Origin: Planktothricoides sp. SR001 | Lineage (GTDB): Bacteria > Cyanobacteriota > Cyanobacteriia > Cyanobacteriales > Laspinemataceae | Assembly (NCBI RefSeq): GCF_001276715.1 | Contig: NZ_LIUQ01000027.1 | Coordinates: forward strand, 18,833 to 57,984 | Length of the DNA: 39,152 bases | Reading direction: 5' to 3' | Shown: piece after piece, positions 25,112 to 32,362 of the stretch | Position numbering within the stretch: position 1 is the stretch's first letter | How the letters are laid out: each line of letters starts with the position of its first letter | Translations under genes and position numbers: made by a program | Notes under the pieces: generated by a model | What the model saw: only the letters and a program-made list of their open reading frames with translations | Database searches by the model: none | Told to the model about the DNA's origin: nothing

Positions 25112-25786
25112 TTATTTAGGAGAAAATCGATAGCCAACCCCGTAAACCGTCGAAATCAATTCCTCTTCAATTCCCGCAACTTTCAGCTTGCGACGCAAAT
25201 TTGTCAGGTGAGTCTTTACCGTTTCTTCTCCCGATGACTTATCTAATTCCCACAATTTATCCAACAACCCTCCCCTGGTTAAAACTTTATGGGGGTTGCT
25301 CAAAAAAAACTTTAATAAGGTATATTCTTTCGGGGTTAGCGCTAGAGGTTTACCGTTACAAGTCACCTCATGGTTACTGGGATTGAGTTGCAAATTTCCA
25401 TAACTTAAAATCGCGGGGCGGATTTCAGGACTACGCCGGGAGACAGCCCGAATTCGCGCCGATAATTCTTCTAGTTCAAACGGTTTGACTAAATAATCAT
25501 CAGCCCCAGCATCTAACCCCATGACTTTATCCGTGGTGGTATCCCGTGCCGTAATCATTAAAATAAAACCCCTGTAATTATTGCTACGCAAATGTTTGCA
25601 CAGACGGATTCCATCTAATTTCGGCAGCATTAAATCCAACAAGATTAGATCATACTCTACTGTTTGGGCATATTCCCAACCTTGTTGCCCATCGCACACC
25701 ACATCCACAATATAATGCTGGTGTTTTAAGTCTTCCGCTATAGGCCGAGCAATTCTATCATCATCTTCTACAACCAAGATTTTCAT
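25112..25786 (-). CDS. OmpR/PhoB-family response regulator
   Basis: The 224-residue protein has a receiver domain (1-115) with acidic Asp8-Asp9-Asp10 (VEDDDRI), phosphoacceptor Asp51 (LILLDLMLPKLDG) and Lys101 (DDYLVKPFE). A winged-helix DNA-binding domain (125-222) includes LTPKEYTLLKFFLSNP, ETVKTHLTNLRRKLK and STVYGVGYRFSPK. It is the upstream partner of the histidine kinase gene and probably autoregulates the pair. Target genes are unknown. The gene is divergent from glucokinase across a 397-bp gap, where its operator would be expected. Confidence 0.95.
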   Translation of the reverse strand: MKILVVEDDDRIARPIAEDLKHQHYIVDVVCDGQQGWEYAQTVEYDLILLDLMLPKLDGIRLCKHLRSNNYRGFILMITARDTTTDKVMGLDAGADDYLVKPFELEELSARIRAVSRRSPEIRPAILSYGNLQLNPSNHEVTCNGKPLALTPKEYTLLKFFLSNPHKVLTRGGLLDKLWELDKSSGEETVKTHLTNLRRKLKVAGIEEELISTVYGVGYRFSPK

Positions 25787-26183
25787 AACTTACCGCTGTT
25801 TGCCCAAACAATAAAGTAGGTGAACATAATTAATTGCACTTTTCGTTCCCCACCGTAAATCCTTGGATTCCCGCCTTCGCGGGAATGACAGTTTTTCTTT
25901 TGATATGGTCTGTGGTGCATTTATTTCTGCCCGTCTACTAAGATTCATACAGCAATTCTTCGCCACCTAAAGTGACGGAGCAATCTCGATCATCTAAAAT
26001 CCCCCTGGTCGCGTCTATTATATGAGAGTTTGATGCTGATCAACAGTGGTCATCAGTCCTTTGTCCCTTCTGGGAAGGTGGTATTCTGAAGGATAACAGA
26101 CAACGGAGATACCTCCCACCTCACGGAAATCGAAGCTGTTATAAGGTTAAATTGAACTGATTTCTTTAGTTTAATCAGACAAT
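25787..26183. other. Divergent intergenic region with a stable hairpin
   Basis: The 397-bp gap separates the regulator operon from glucokinase and must hold both promoters. At 25867-25886 ATTCCCGC-CTTC-GCGGGAAT forms a perfect 8-bp stem, followed by GACAGTTTTTC; it resembles a dispersed bacterial repeat and could end plus-strand transcripts. I see no tRNA or known small RNA here. Confidence 0.6.
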
Positions 26184-27251
26184 ATGACTTTACTACTGGT
26201 CGGCGATGTTGGCGGCACAAAAACTCTACTGCGGTTGGTGGAAATGCCCACGGGGGAAACGTCTACTACTGCTTCTCAGCAGAAAAATCTTTATGAAGCA
26301 CTTTATACCAGTCAGGAATATCCCGATCTGGTGCCAATGGTGCGAGAATTTTTGCAAGCAGCCGCCGCAGCATCGGGCAGTTCTCCCACCCCTACTAAGG
26401 CTTGTTTTGCGATCGCCGGGCCAGTGGTGGGCAATACCTCAGTCTTAACTAATTTGGCATGGTCTTTGACTACCGAACGATTGGAACAAGAACTGAATAT
26501 TGCCCATGTGAGTTTAATTAACGATTTTGCAGCGGTAGGTTATGGGCTGTTGAGTCTGACCCCAGAAGATATTTTAACTTTGCAAGCGGGTAGACCCCAG
26601 TCAACGGCCCCGATCGCCGTTATTGGTGCCGGGACTGGATTGGGAGAAGGATTTTTAGTTCGCTTGTTAGATGATTATCATGTGTATGCCACCGAGGGGG
26701 GTCATGCGGATTTTGCCCCTCGTACCGATATGGAGTTTGAATTGTTGCAATATTTCCACCAGCACTATCATTTGGATCGGGTATCCGTAGAACGAGTGGT
26801 TTCTGGACAGGGCATTGTGACGATTTATCAGTTTTTATGCGATCGCGCCCAAGACCTCGATCGCGATCGCTTATCTGCTGCCAGCGAACATTCGACAAAT
26901 CTGGGGGCAAATCTGACCAAAAAAGACCGCCATCTTTCCGCTGCGGAAATTTCTCAAGCGGCTTTAGAGAAAAGTAATCCCATTTGCCAGCAAACGATGG
27001 AATTATTTATCGAAGCTTACGGGGCAGAAGCGGGAAATCTCGCTTTAAAATTACTCCCTTATGGTGGCTTATATTTAGCCGGAGGAATTGCCGCCAAAAT
27101 CTTGCCCTTAATTAAAGAAGGCGATCGCTTTTTGAACGCCTTTAAACAAAAAGGCCGTATGAGCTCTTTATTAGAAAGAATCCCCGTCCATATCGTCAAA
27201 AATCCCCAAGTGGGACTCCAAGGGGCGGCGGTTTGTGCGTCACGCTTATAA
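26184..27251 (+). CDS. glk: Glucokinase
   Basis: The enzyme phosphorylates glucose to glucose-6-phosphate with ATP in the cytoplasm, feeding glycogen turnover and the oxidative pentose phosphate route. The 355-residue protein has the phosphate-1 motif LLVGDVGGTKTLLRL, the sugar site SLINDFAAVGYG, the nucleotide site VIGAGTGLGEGFL, the glucose-contacting EGGHADFAP and the adenosine motif YGGLYLAGGIAAKI. Length is normal. A stretch near residue 220-233 (CDRAQDLDRDRLSA) is encoded by clustered HIP1 sites, giving DRD repeats in what is probably a surface loop. The gene is monocistronic, followed by a strong hairpin at 27278-27305. Confidence 0.97.
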   Translation: MTLLLVGDVGGTKTLLRLVEMPTGETSTTASQQKNLYEALYTSQEYPDLVPMVREFLQAAAAASGSSPTPTKACFAIAGPVVGNTSVLTNLAWSLTTERLEQELNIAHVSLINDFAAVGYGLLSLTPEDILTLQAGRPQSTAPIAVIGAGTGLGEGFLVRLLDDYHVYATEGGHADFAPRTDMEFELLQYFHQHYHLDRVSVERVVSGQGIVTIYQFLCDRAQDLDRDRLSAASEHSTNLGANLTKKDRHLSAAEISQAALEKSNPICQQTMELFIEAYGAEAGNLALKLLPYGGLYLAGGIAAKILPLIKEGDRFLNAFKQKGRMSSLLERIPVHIVKNPQVGLQGAAVCASRL

Positions 27252-27277
27252 TCCCACCCATTATAATCTCACCCATG

Positions 27278-27310
27278 CCCCCAGGCTCCCCTTCATGCCT
27301 GGGGGTTATT
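27278..27310 (+). terminator. Terminator of glk
   Basis: CCCCCAGGC (27278-27286) pairs with GCCTGGGGG (27297-27305) across a 10-base loop and is followed by TTATT. It lies 27 bp past the glk stop. Confidence 0.8.
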
Positions 27311-27479
27311 TGTGGTTAGTTACGAGTAACTGTTATGCAACCCCCCGGCAGATTGATTGACAAAAAATTTTTACAGTTAATTTGCATAAAAAAAATCTCT
27401 AATTTTTTGCTAAACATAGATTTTTTTTGCAGATTAGTAGTTATTTATCTAGAATAAATAGAAAATATCCTAAAACCTC

Positions 27480-27529
27480 TTGACACTTCCGGCAATACTT
27501 TGTTACATTTATTTACATAACGTTACAAA
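27480..27529 (+). promoter_or_regulatory. Promoter with triple HLR1 (RpaB-type) repeat
   Basis: A TTGACA -35 box (27480-27485) is followed after 17 bases by TTACAT (27503-27508), a plausible -10 box. Overlapping it are three octamers, GTTACATT (27502-27509), TTTACATA (27512-27519) and GTTACAAA (27522-27529), each separated by 2 bp. The HLR1 element bound by RpaB is two direct repeats of (G/T)TTACA(T/A)(T/A) with a 2-bp spacer, so all three fit. Placement over the -10 box suggests repression by RpaB until high light; that direction of control is inferred. Confidence 0.75.
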
Positions 27530-27546
27530 ACTTAAGGAAAACACCA

Positions 27547-27774
27547 ATGACTATCGTGATTAGCTTATTCGTGGTTGGTTGGATAGCGGCGGCTGTGCTC
27601 GGCACTCAGGCTTATTTCTTGGGTGAACAAACCAAGCCCATTCACGAACGTAACTGGCGTTCTGAGTCTTTTGCCCAGTTGTCTAAATCCGTAACTGGCA
27701 GCGAGATTGACTACAGCAAGAGAGTTCCAGCTTTTGCAGTGGATGCTTACACCAGCCAAAACCTGCCCAAATAA
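27547..27774 (+). CDS. psb35: Psb35-like photosystem II assembly protein
   Basis: The 75-residue protein has one N-terminal membrane helix (about 3-24, IVISLFVVGWIAAAVLGTQAYF). A conserved stromal segment (GEQTKPIHERNWRSESF, 27-43) and a variable tail follow. I place it with Psb35, which stabilises the CP47 assembly module and its high-light-inducible proteins. Psb34 is a less likely alternative, because its helix lies at the C-terminus. The ribosome-binding site AAGGAAAAC lies about 8 bases before the ATG. The gene is monocistronic, with its own promoter carrying HLR1-like repeats, consistent with light-stress control, and a strong terminator 116 bp downstream. The membrane topology is clear; the exact family name is from recalled similarity. 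Confidence 0.7.
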   Translation: MTIVISLFVVGWIAAAVLGTQAYFLGEQTKPIHERNWRSESFAQLSKSVTGSEIDYSKRVPAFAVDAYTSQNLPK

Positions 27775-28117
27775 TTAGCCGTGGCAGGATTTCCCAACCA
27801 GAGGCGATCGCGCATCCGCGCCGCTTCGCGAACGCGCTCACCAAAAATTAGTATCCCGTGGGGCGATCGCAGAAAAAAATCAGTCATCAAGAGCAAAAAG
27901 GGGCTTTCATAGCCCCTTTTTGCTCTTTGGCATCAGGCTAAAATAAAGAAAATGCTTTAAAAAATCAGGCGGATCTAATTCACAGCCCAACTGGGACACC
28001 GGGAACTGATATCACCAAATCACCAGAAAAACTGTCCTAGAAACAGCAGAGATATTTTACAGTATAGAAAGGGTGAGCCGGTATTTCACCCAGATTCAGG
28101 TGTTGAGGTGGTGAGTT
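27775..28117. other. Intergenic region downstream of the Psb35-like gene
   Basis: The 343-bp gap contains a HIP1-linked GC-rich repeat (27812-27831, identical to 18960-18979), the terminator at 27891-27925, and the probable promoter and leader of the AAA/GGDEF-like operon. No gene is seen. Confidence 0.6.
27891..27925. terminator. Strong hairpin terminator
   Basis: GAGCAAAAAGGGGCT (27891-27905) and its exact complement (27911-27925) form a 15-bp stem with a TTCAT loop. The stem contains A5 and T5 runs at its base, so it can act in both directions. It ends the Psb35-like transcript and insulates the next operon. Confidence 0.9.
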
Positions 28118-30139
28118 ATGACAATTGAAGAGATTATTTACCTGATTGAGGCAAAAAGCGAAAAAGAGTTAAGACCCGTAGAAAAATTAATCCTTGAGCA
28201 AGCGTGGGAAGGGAAGACTTTTACGGATATTGCCACCCTGTCGGACTATGGTGAGCATTATCTGAGAAAAACTGCCTCCTCGTTGTGGAAGTCACTTTCG
28301 GAAATTTTTGGCGAGTCACTCACCAAGGGTAATTTTCGCGGCATCCTGGAAACCCGCGCCCTATGCTCCAATGAACAACTATTAATGGAGACTTTTTACG
28401 CCAATAAATCTTCTGAACAGTCACCGCCATTTCCAGGGAGTCCACTGCCCTTGTGGTCTAAGTTTTATATTCATCGCCCAGCAATTGAAGAACTAGCTTA
28501 TGCAGAATTGATAAAATTAGGCAGCGTCATTCGCATCAAAGCCCCAAGAAAAATGGGAAAAAATTCTTTGCTGTTGCGAATTATGAATCGGGGGAATAGC
28601 TTAGGCTATCGGGGGGCTTTTTTAGATTTTCAGCAAGCGGAAAGTGGGACTTTTGAAAATCTGGATAAATTTTTACGTTGGTTTTGTGCCACCGTGACGC
28701 TACAAGCGGGTCTGACCCCAAAATTAGACGCCTACTGGGATGAAACTATTGGCAGTAAGGTTAGTGCGACTTTATATTTCCAAGCATATCTTTTACCAGC
28801 GGTGAGTAGCCCGTTTATTTTAGGGCTAAATGAAGTGAATATTTTATTTCAATACCCGGCGATCGCCTGCGATTTTTTTCCCATGCTGAGAAGCTGGCAT
28901 GAAGAGGCGAAATATGTAGAAATTTGGCAACGACTCCGGATGATTGTGGTTTATTCTACAGAAATTTATATCCCCTTAAACCTGAATCAATCTCCGTTTA
29001 ATATTGGTTTACCGATTAAACTAACTGAATTCAACCTAGAACAAGGGAAAGATTTAGCCAAAGCGTATAATTTACCTCTGAAGGCAGCCGATTTGCAAAA
29101 GCTAATCGATCTGTTAGGGGGACATCCTTATTTAATGCAGTTGGCTTTCCATCACTTGAGCCAAGAAGATAAAGCATCAACGGGTAAAACCAACCTTGAC
29201 GAGCCAAAACATTTAAGTAAAGCTTTAAAACATATTTTAGAAACGGCTACAAATCAAGCCGGTATTTATCGAGATTATTTGCGAAGTCTCTGGGCAAATA
29301 TCCATGATCATCCGCCTCTTTTTGCCGCATTTAAACAAGTGCTAGAAAGCAATGAAGCGGTAGAATTACCGGATATTATTGCTTACAAGTTGGAAAGCTT
29401 GGGACTGATTAAGATGTCAGGAAAACTTTGTAGTGTCAGCTTGCCATTGTATCGCCTATATTTTTCCGATCAACTCTCCCTTGAACAAAATGCCAAAGTG
29501 AGTTTAGTCACGAATAATCAATGGAACTTGATCGAACAGTTAGCGAAATATAAGCAAGCGGTAGATCAATTTATCTATCGAGATAACCTAACAGGTTTCA
29601 CTAATGGCAAACATTTCAAAAAGCAGATGGAGCAAAAATGGCTGGAGTGGAAAGATCAGCCGGTTTCCCTGATGATTTGTCAGATTGACTTTTTGCATTT
29701 ATATAATCAATTTCATGGTAATGAAGCCACGGATGACTGTTTACAGAAGGTCGCTGGAGTAATTGGTAACTGTGTCGAGCAGCCATTAGAGTTTATCGGG
29801 CGTTTGGGTGAGGCTAAGTTTGCTATATTTTTACCGGGGAAGACCCAAGGGCAAGCGGAAAAAATTGGTCGGCAGATTTGTGAACAAGTCAAAGGGTTGG
29901 CGATCGCCCATAATAATTCTAGTATTGATGGTCTTCCAGAAACGATCACCGTGAGCATTGGCGGATCCAGCCGGGAGGCTAGGCAACCTGAAGTCACCTT
30001 AGAAATTATGCTCAATGAGGCAGAAACATACTTGCAGCAAGCACAAAAATGGGGAGGAAATCGCATGGTCAACAGTGTTTCTTTATTAGAAAATTTTTCT
30101 ACGCCTTCGGGTTCTTCGGAAACTTCCGTGACTCCATAA
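28118..30139 (+). CDS. HTH-like/AAA-like ATPase with degenerate GGDEF domain (paralogue 1)
   Basis: The 673-residue soluble protein has three parts. Residues 1-82 form a helical HTH-like domain (EKLILEQAWEGKTFTDIA, YLRKTASSLWKSLSEIFG) resembling the N-terminal domain of vWA-MoxR-associated proteins. Residues about 115-455 are a STAND-type AAA-like domain. They include the P-loop PRKMGKNSLLL (Lys148), a Walker B region ILGLNEVN in which the usual Asp is Asn238 while Glu239 is kept, the sensor-like VVYSTEIYIP and GGHPYLMQLAFHHL. Residues about 485-655 are a GGDEF fold (DNLTGFTNGKHF, QIDFLHLYNQFHGNEATDD) whose signature is GEAKF (564-568), so cyclase activity is unlikely. GAGGTGGTGAG precedes the ATG. 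A paralogue follows 99 bp downstream. Confidence 0.9.
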   Translation: MTIEEIIYLIEAKSEKELRPVEKLILEQAWEGKTFTDIATLSDYGEHYLRKTASSLWKSLSEIFGESLTKGNFRGILETRALCSNEQLLMETFYANKSSEQSPPFPGSPLPLWSKFYIHRPAIEELAYAELIKLGSVIRIKAPRKMGKNSLLLRIMNRGNSLGYRGAFLDFQQAESGTFENLDKFLRWFCATVTLQAGLTPKLDAYWDETIGSKVSATLYFQAYLLPAVSSPFILGLNEVNILFQYPAIACDFFPMLRSWHEEAKYVEIWQRLRMIVVYSTEIYIPLNLNQSPFNIGLPIKLTEFNLEQGKDLAKAYNLPLKAADLQKLIDLLGGHPYLMQLAFHHLSQEDKASTGKTNLDEPKHLSKALKHILETATNQAGIYRDYLRSLWANIHDHPPLFAAFKQVLESNEAVELPDIIAYKLESLGLIKMSGKLCSVSLPLYRLYFSDQLSLEQNAKVSLVTNNQWNLIEQLAKYKQAVDQFIYRDNLTGFTNGKHFKKQMEQKWLEWKDQPVSLMICQIDFLHLYNQFHGNEATDDCLQKVAGVIGNCVEQPLEFIGRLGEAKFAIFLPGKTQGQAEKIGRQICEQVKGLAIAHNNSSIDGLPETITVSIGGSSREARQPEVTLEIMLNEAETYLQQAQKWGGNRMVNSVSLLENFSTPSGSSETSVTP

Positions 30140-30238
30140 GATTTAATCAGAACCGCGATCGCTTAGTATCCTATATTAACTATGATTTTCGTTTCTGTTC
30201 TACCTTTGATCTAACATAACTGATTCAAAAAATATTGT

Positions 30239-32344
30239 ATGAGCCTCGATCAACTCCTGATCTTAATTACTGTTGCCCAGCAAAAAAATTTGACTCCGGC
30301 ACAAAACCTAGTGTTAGGAGGCTCCTGGCATGGGCAAACATATACTCATATCGCCCAACAATCTATCTATGAAGCGGATTACCTCAAAACAACAGCAGCG
30401 AGATTATGGCAAATGATTTCTCAGTTGTTGAATGTACCGATTACTAAGTCAACTTTCCGTTCTGTGGTGGAAACTTATGTTTTGACCCCGGAACAACTCG
30501 CTTTAATCTCCATTTATAACCAAGATCAATCTCCTAGCTTTATTTTAAAAGAGACTAAAAATCCAGGTAATTTGGCGATCGCCAAATTTCCGTCTCCCTG
30601 GGAGAACCAGTCCGCCAATAGTCTGAATTCCTTAGAATATCCCAGTGGACCTGTTCCGGTAGAATCACCCTTTTATATCGAACGACCACCCATTGAAACA
30701 ACCGCTTATCAAGAAATTACCAAACCGGGCAGTATTCTGCGGATTAAATCTCCCAAACAAATGGGTAAATCTTCCCTGCTGTTAAAAATTTTTGAGCAAG
30801 CAAACCTTTTAGACTATCACACAGTAAACATAGACTTTTGTCAAGGAGACGAATCGATTATTTCTAATTTAGATAAATTGTTACGCTGGTTTTGCAGCCT
30901 GCTCGGTCAAAAGTTAAACATCCCCGCCAATTTAGAAGAATGCTGGGCAAGCACAATGGGCAGTAAGGTGAACTGTACCTTATATTTTGAACGGCATCTC
31001 CTGCCAAAAATTAACCGTCCACTGGTTGTAGCTTTCAATGAGTTAAACCGACTGTTTAAATATCCTTACATTACTCAAGAACTTTTAACCATTGTGCGGT
31101 CATGGAGCGAAGAAGCCCAAAAATATGCTCCTTGGAATCATTTAAGATTTGTGTTACTTTACTCTCAAGAAATTTACCCAGAATATCCTCTATATACTTC
31201 TGCTTTAAATATCGGTTTACCCTTAACTTTAACGGACTTTACTCCAGAACAAGTTAATCAGTTAGCCCAACGTCATGGAGTTTGCTGGAATTCGGCACAA
31301 ATCGAAAAACTCATGGCAATGGTTGGCGGACATCCTGCCCTGATCCGATTAGCATTTTATCACCTCGTCAATCCCCTAAAGTTTAATACAGAATCCATGA
31401 GTCTAGACCAGCTATTAGCGTCAATGGCGAATCCCTTCGGAATTTATCGAGATCATTTGCATGATTTGCGGCAACATTTTCAAGAAAATGAGGAATTAAA
31501 CCGCGCATTTCAAGGATTGTTAACCGAGGAAAATCCCATCAGCTTACTTCCTGAATTAGCCGATCAATTAGAAAGTCTTGGGGTGGTGAAAATCGATCAA
31601 AATTTTCAAGTCACTGTTCGGTGTGAATTATACCGTTTATATTTTAGTAATGCCCATAATATAGGGGAAAATTCCTGCGGTAAAATTACGGATACAGAAG
31701 GAAAAGTCTCTAGCGGGGAACGCTTGCAACAAATCGATCAGGAATATCAAGGATTCCAGCAGCAGATTTGTCATCGAGATCCGTTAACCAATCTGGTCAA
31801 TCAACTGGGATTTTATCAGTATATTAGCAGGTATTGGCAAGAGTTTATTGACAATCAATTACAACTTTCAGTGATTGTAGGTAGTCTGGACTATTTTCAC
31901 CTCTATTATCAGAACTTTTATTATGATAAATATGGCAAAAATATCGGCGATGCTTATTTTAAAAAAATTGCTGATTTGCTGCGTCAGATAGTTGATTATC
32001 CGGGGAAGATTATGGCTCGATTTGAACCGGGAGAATTTGTCATATTTTTACCCAGTGTTTCCGCCGCTGACGCCCTAGAATTGGCGGAAGAAATTAGAAA
32101 ACGGGTGAAAGCTTTGGGGTTAGTGCACGATCATCTGCTGATGGGAGGACTGCCCGATACGATCACCATGAGTTTAGGGGTGGCGAGTATTCAGGCGAAG
32201 GCTCAAAATTATCCAGATTACCTGATTAGAACCGCGAATTTGGCTTTGGAACAATCAAAGAAACAAGGGGGCGATCGCACCTCTTTTGAACCAGCTTTTG
32301 AACCAGCTTTTGAACCAGCTTTTGAATCTATTGAGTTTTCTTAG
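30239..32344 (+). CDS. HTH-like/AAA-like ATPase with degenerate GGDEF domain (paralogue 2)
   Basis: The 701-residue protein repeats the layout of its upstream neighbour. It has an HTH-like domain (1-82, LGGSWHGQTYTHIAQQ, TAARLWQMISQLL) and a Pro/Ser-rich linker (95-143). An AAA-like domain follows (about 144-475, P-loop [11 protein letters not shown] with Lys177, Walker B VVAFNELN with Asn267 in place of Asp, GGHPALIRLAFYHL). Last is a GGDEF fold (about 510-680) whose signature reads EPGEF (596-600), with LGVAS near 646. It is therefore an unlikely diguanylate cyclase but may still bind nucleotide. The C-terminus carries FEPA repeats from a 12-bp tandem repeat. Conserved segments such as SKV-TLYF and NIGLP show descent from a tandem duplication. 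No clear ribosome-binding site is seen, so translational coupling is possible. Confidence 0.9.
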   Translation: MSLDQLLILITVAQQKNLTPAQNLVLGGSWHGQTYTHIAQQSIYEADYLKTTAARLWQMISQLLNVPITKSTFRSVVETYVLTPEQLALISIYNQDQSPSFILKETKNPGNLAIAKFPSPWENQSANSLNSLEYPSGPVPVESPFYIERPPIETTAYQEITKPGSILRIKSPKQMGKSSLLLKIFEQANLLDYHTVNIDFCQGDESIISNLDKLLRWFCSLLGQKLNIPANLEECWASTMGSKVNCTLYFERHLLPKINRPLVVAFNELNRLFKYPYITQELLTIVRSWSEEAQKYAPWNHLRFVLLYSQEIYPEYPLYTSALNIGLPLTLTDFTPEQVNQLAQRHGVCWNSAQIEKLMAMVGGHPALIRLAFYHLVNPLKFNTESMSLDQLLASMANPFGIYRDHLHDLRQHFQENEELNRAFQGLLTEENPISLLPELADQLESLGVVKIDQNFQVTVRCELYRLYFSNAHNIGENSCGKITDTEGKVSSGERLQQIDQEYQGFQQQICHRDPLTNLVNQLGFYQYISRYWQEFIDNQLQLSVIVGSLDYFHLYYQNFYYDKYGKNIGDAYFKKIADLLRQIVDYPGKIMARFEPGEFVIFLPSVSAADALELAEEIRKRVKALGLVHDHLLMGGLPDTITMSLGVASIQAKAQNYPDYLIRTANLALEQSKKQGGDRTSFEPAFEPAFEPAFESIEFS
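32283..32326. repeat. 12-bp coding tandem repeat (FEPA)
   Basis: Three exact units of CTTTTGAACCAG plus a partial fourth encode Phe-Glu-Pro-Ala repeats at the C-terminus of the second paralogue. Like the GLEQ tract at 4091, the unit is a multiple of three. Confidence 0.9.
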
Positions 32345-32362
32345 TTTCTGACTACGCCGATT

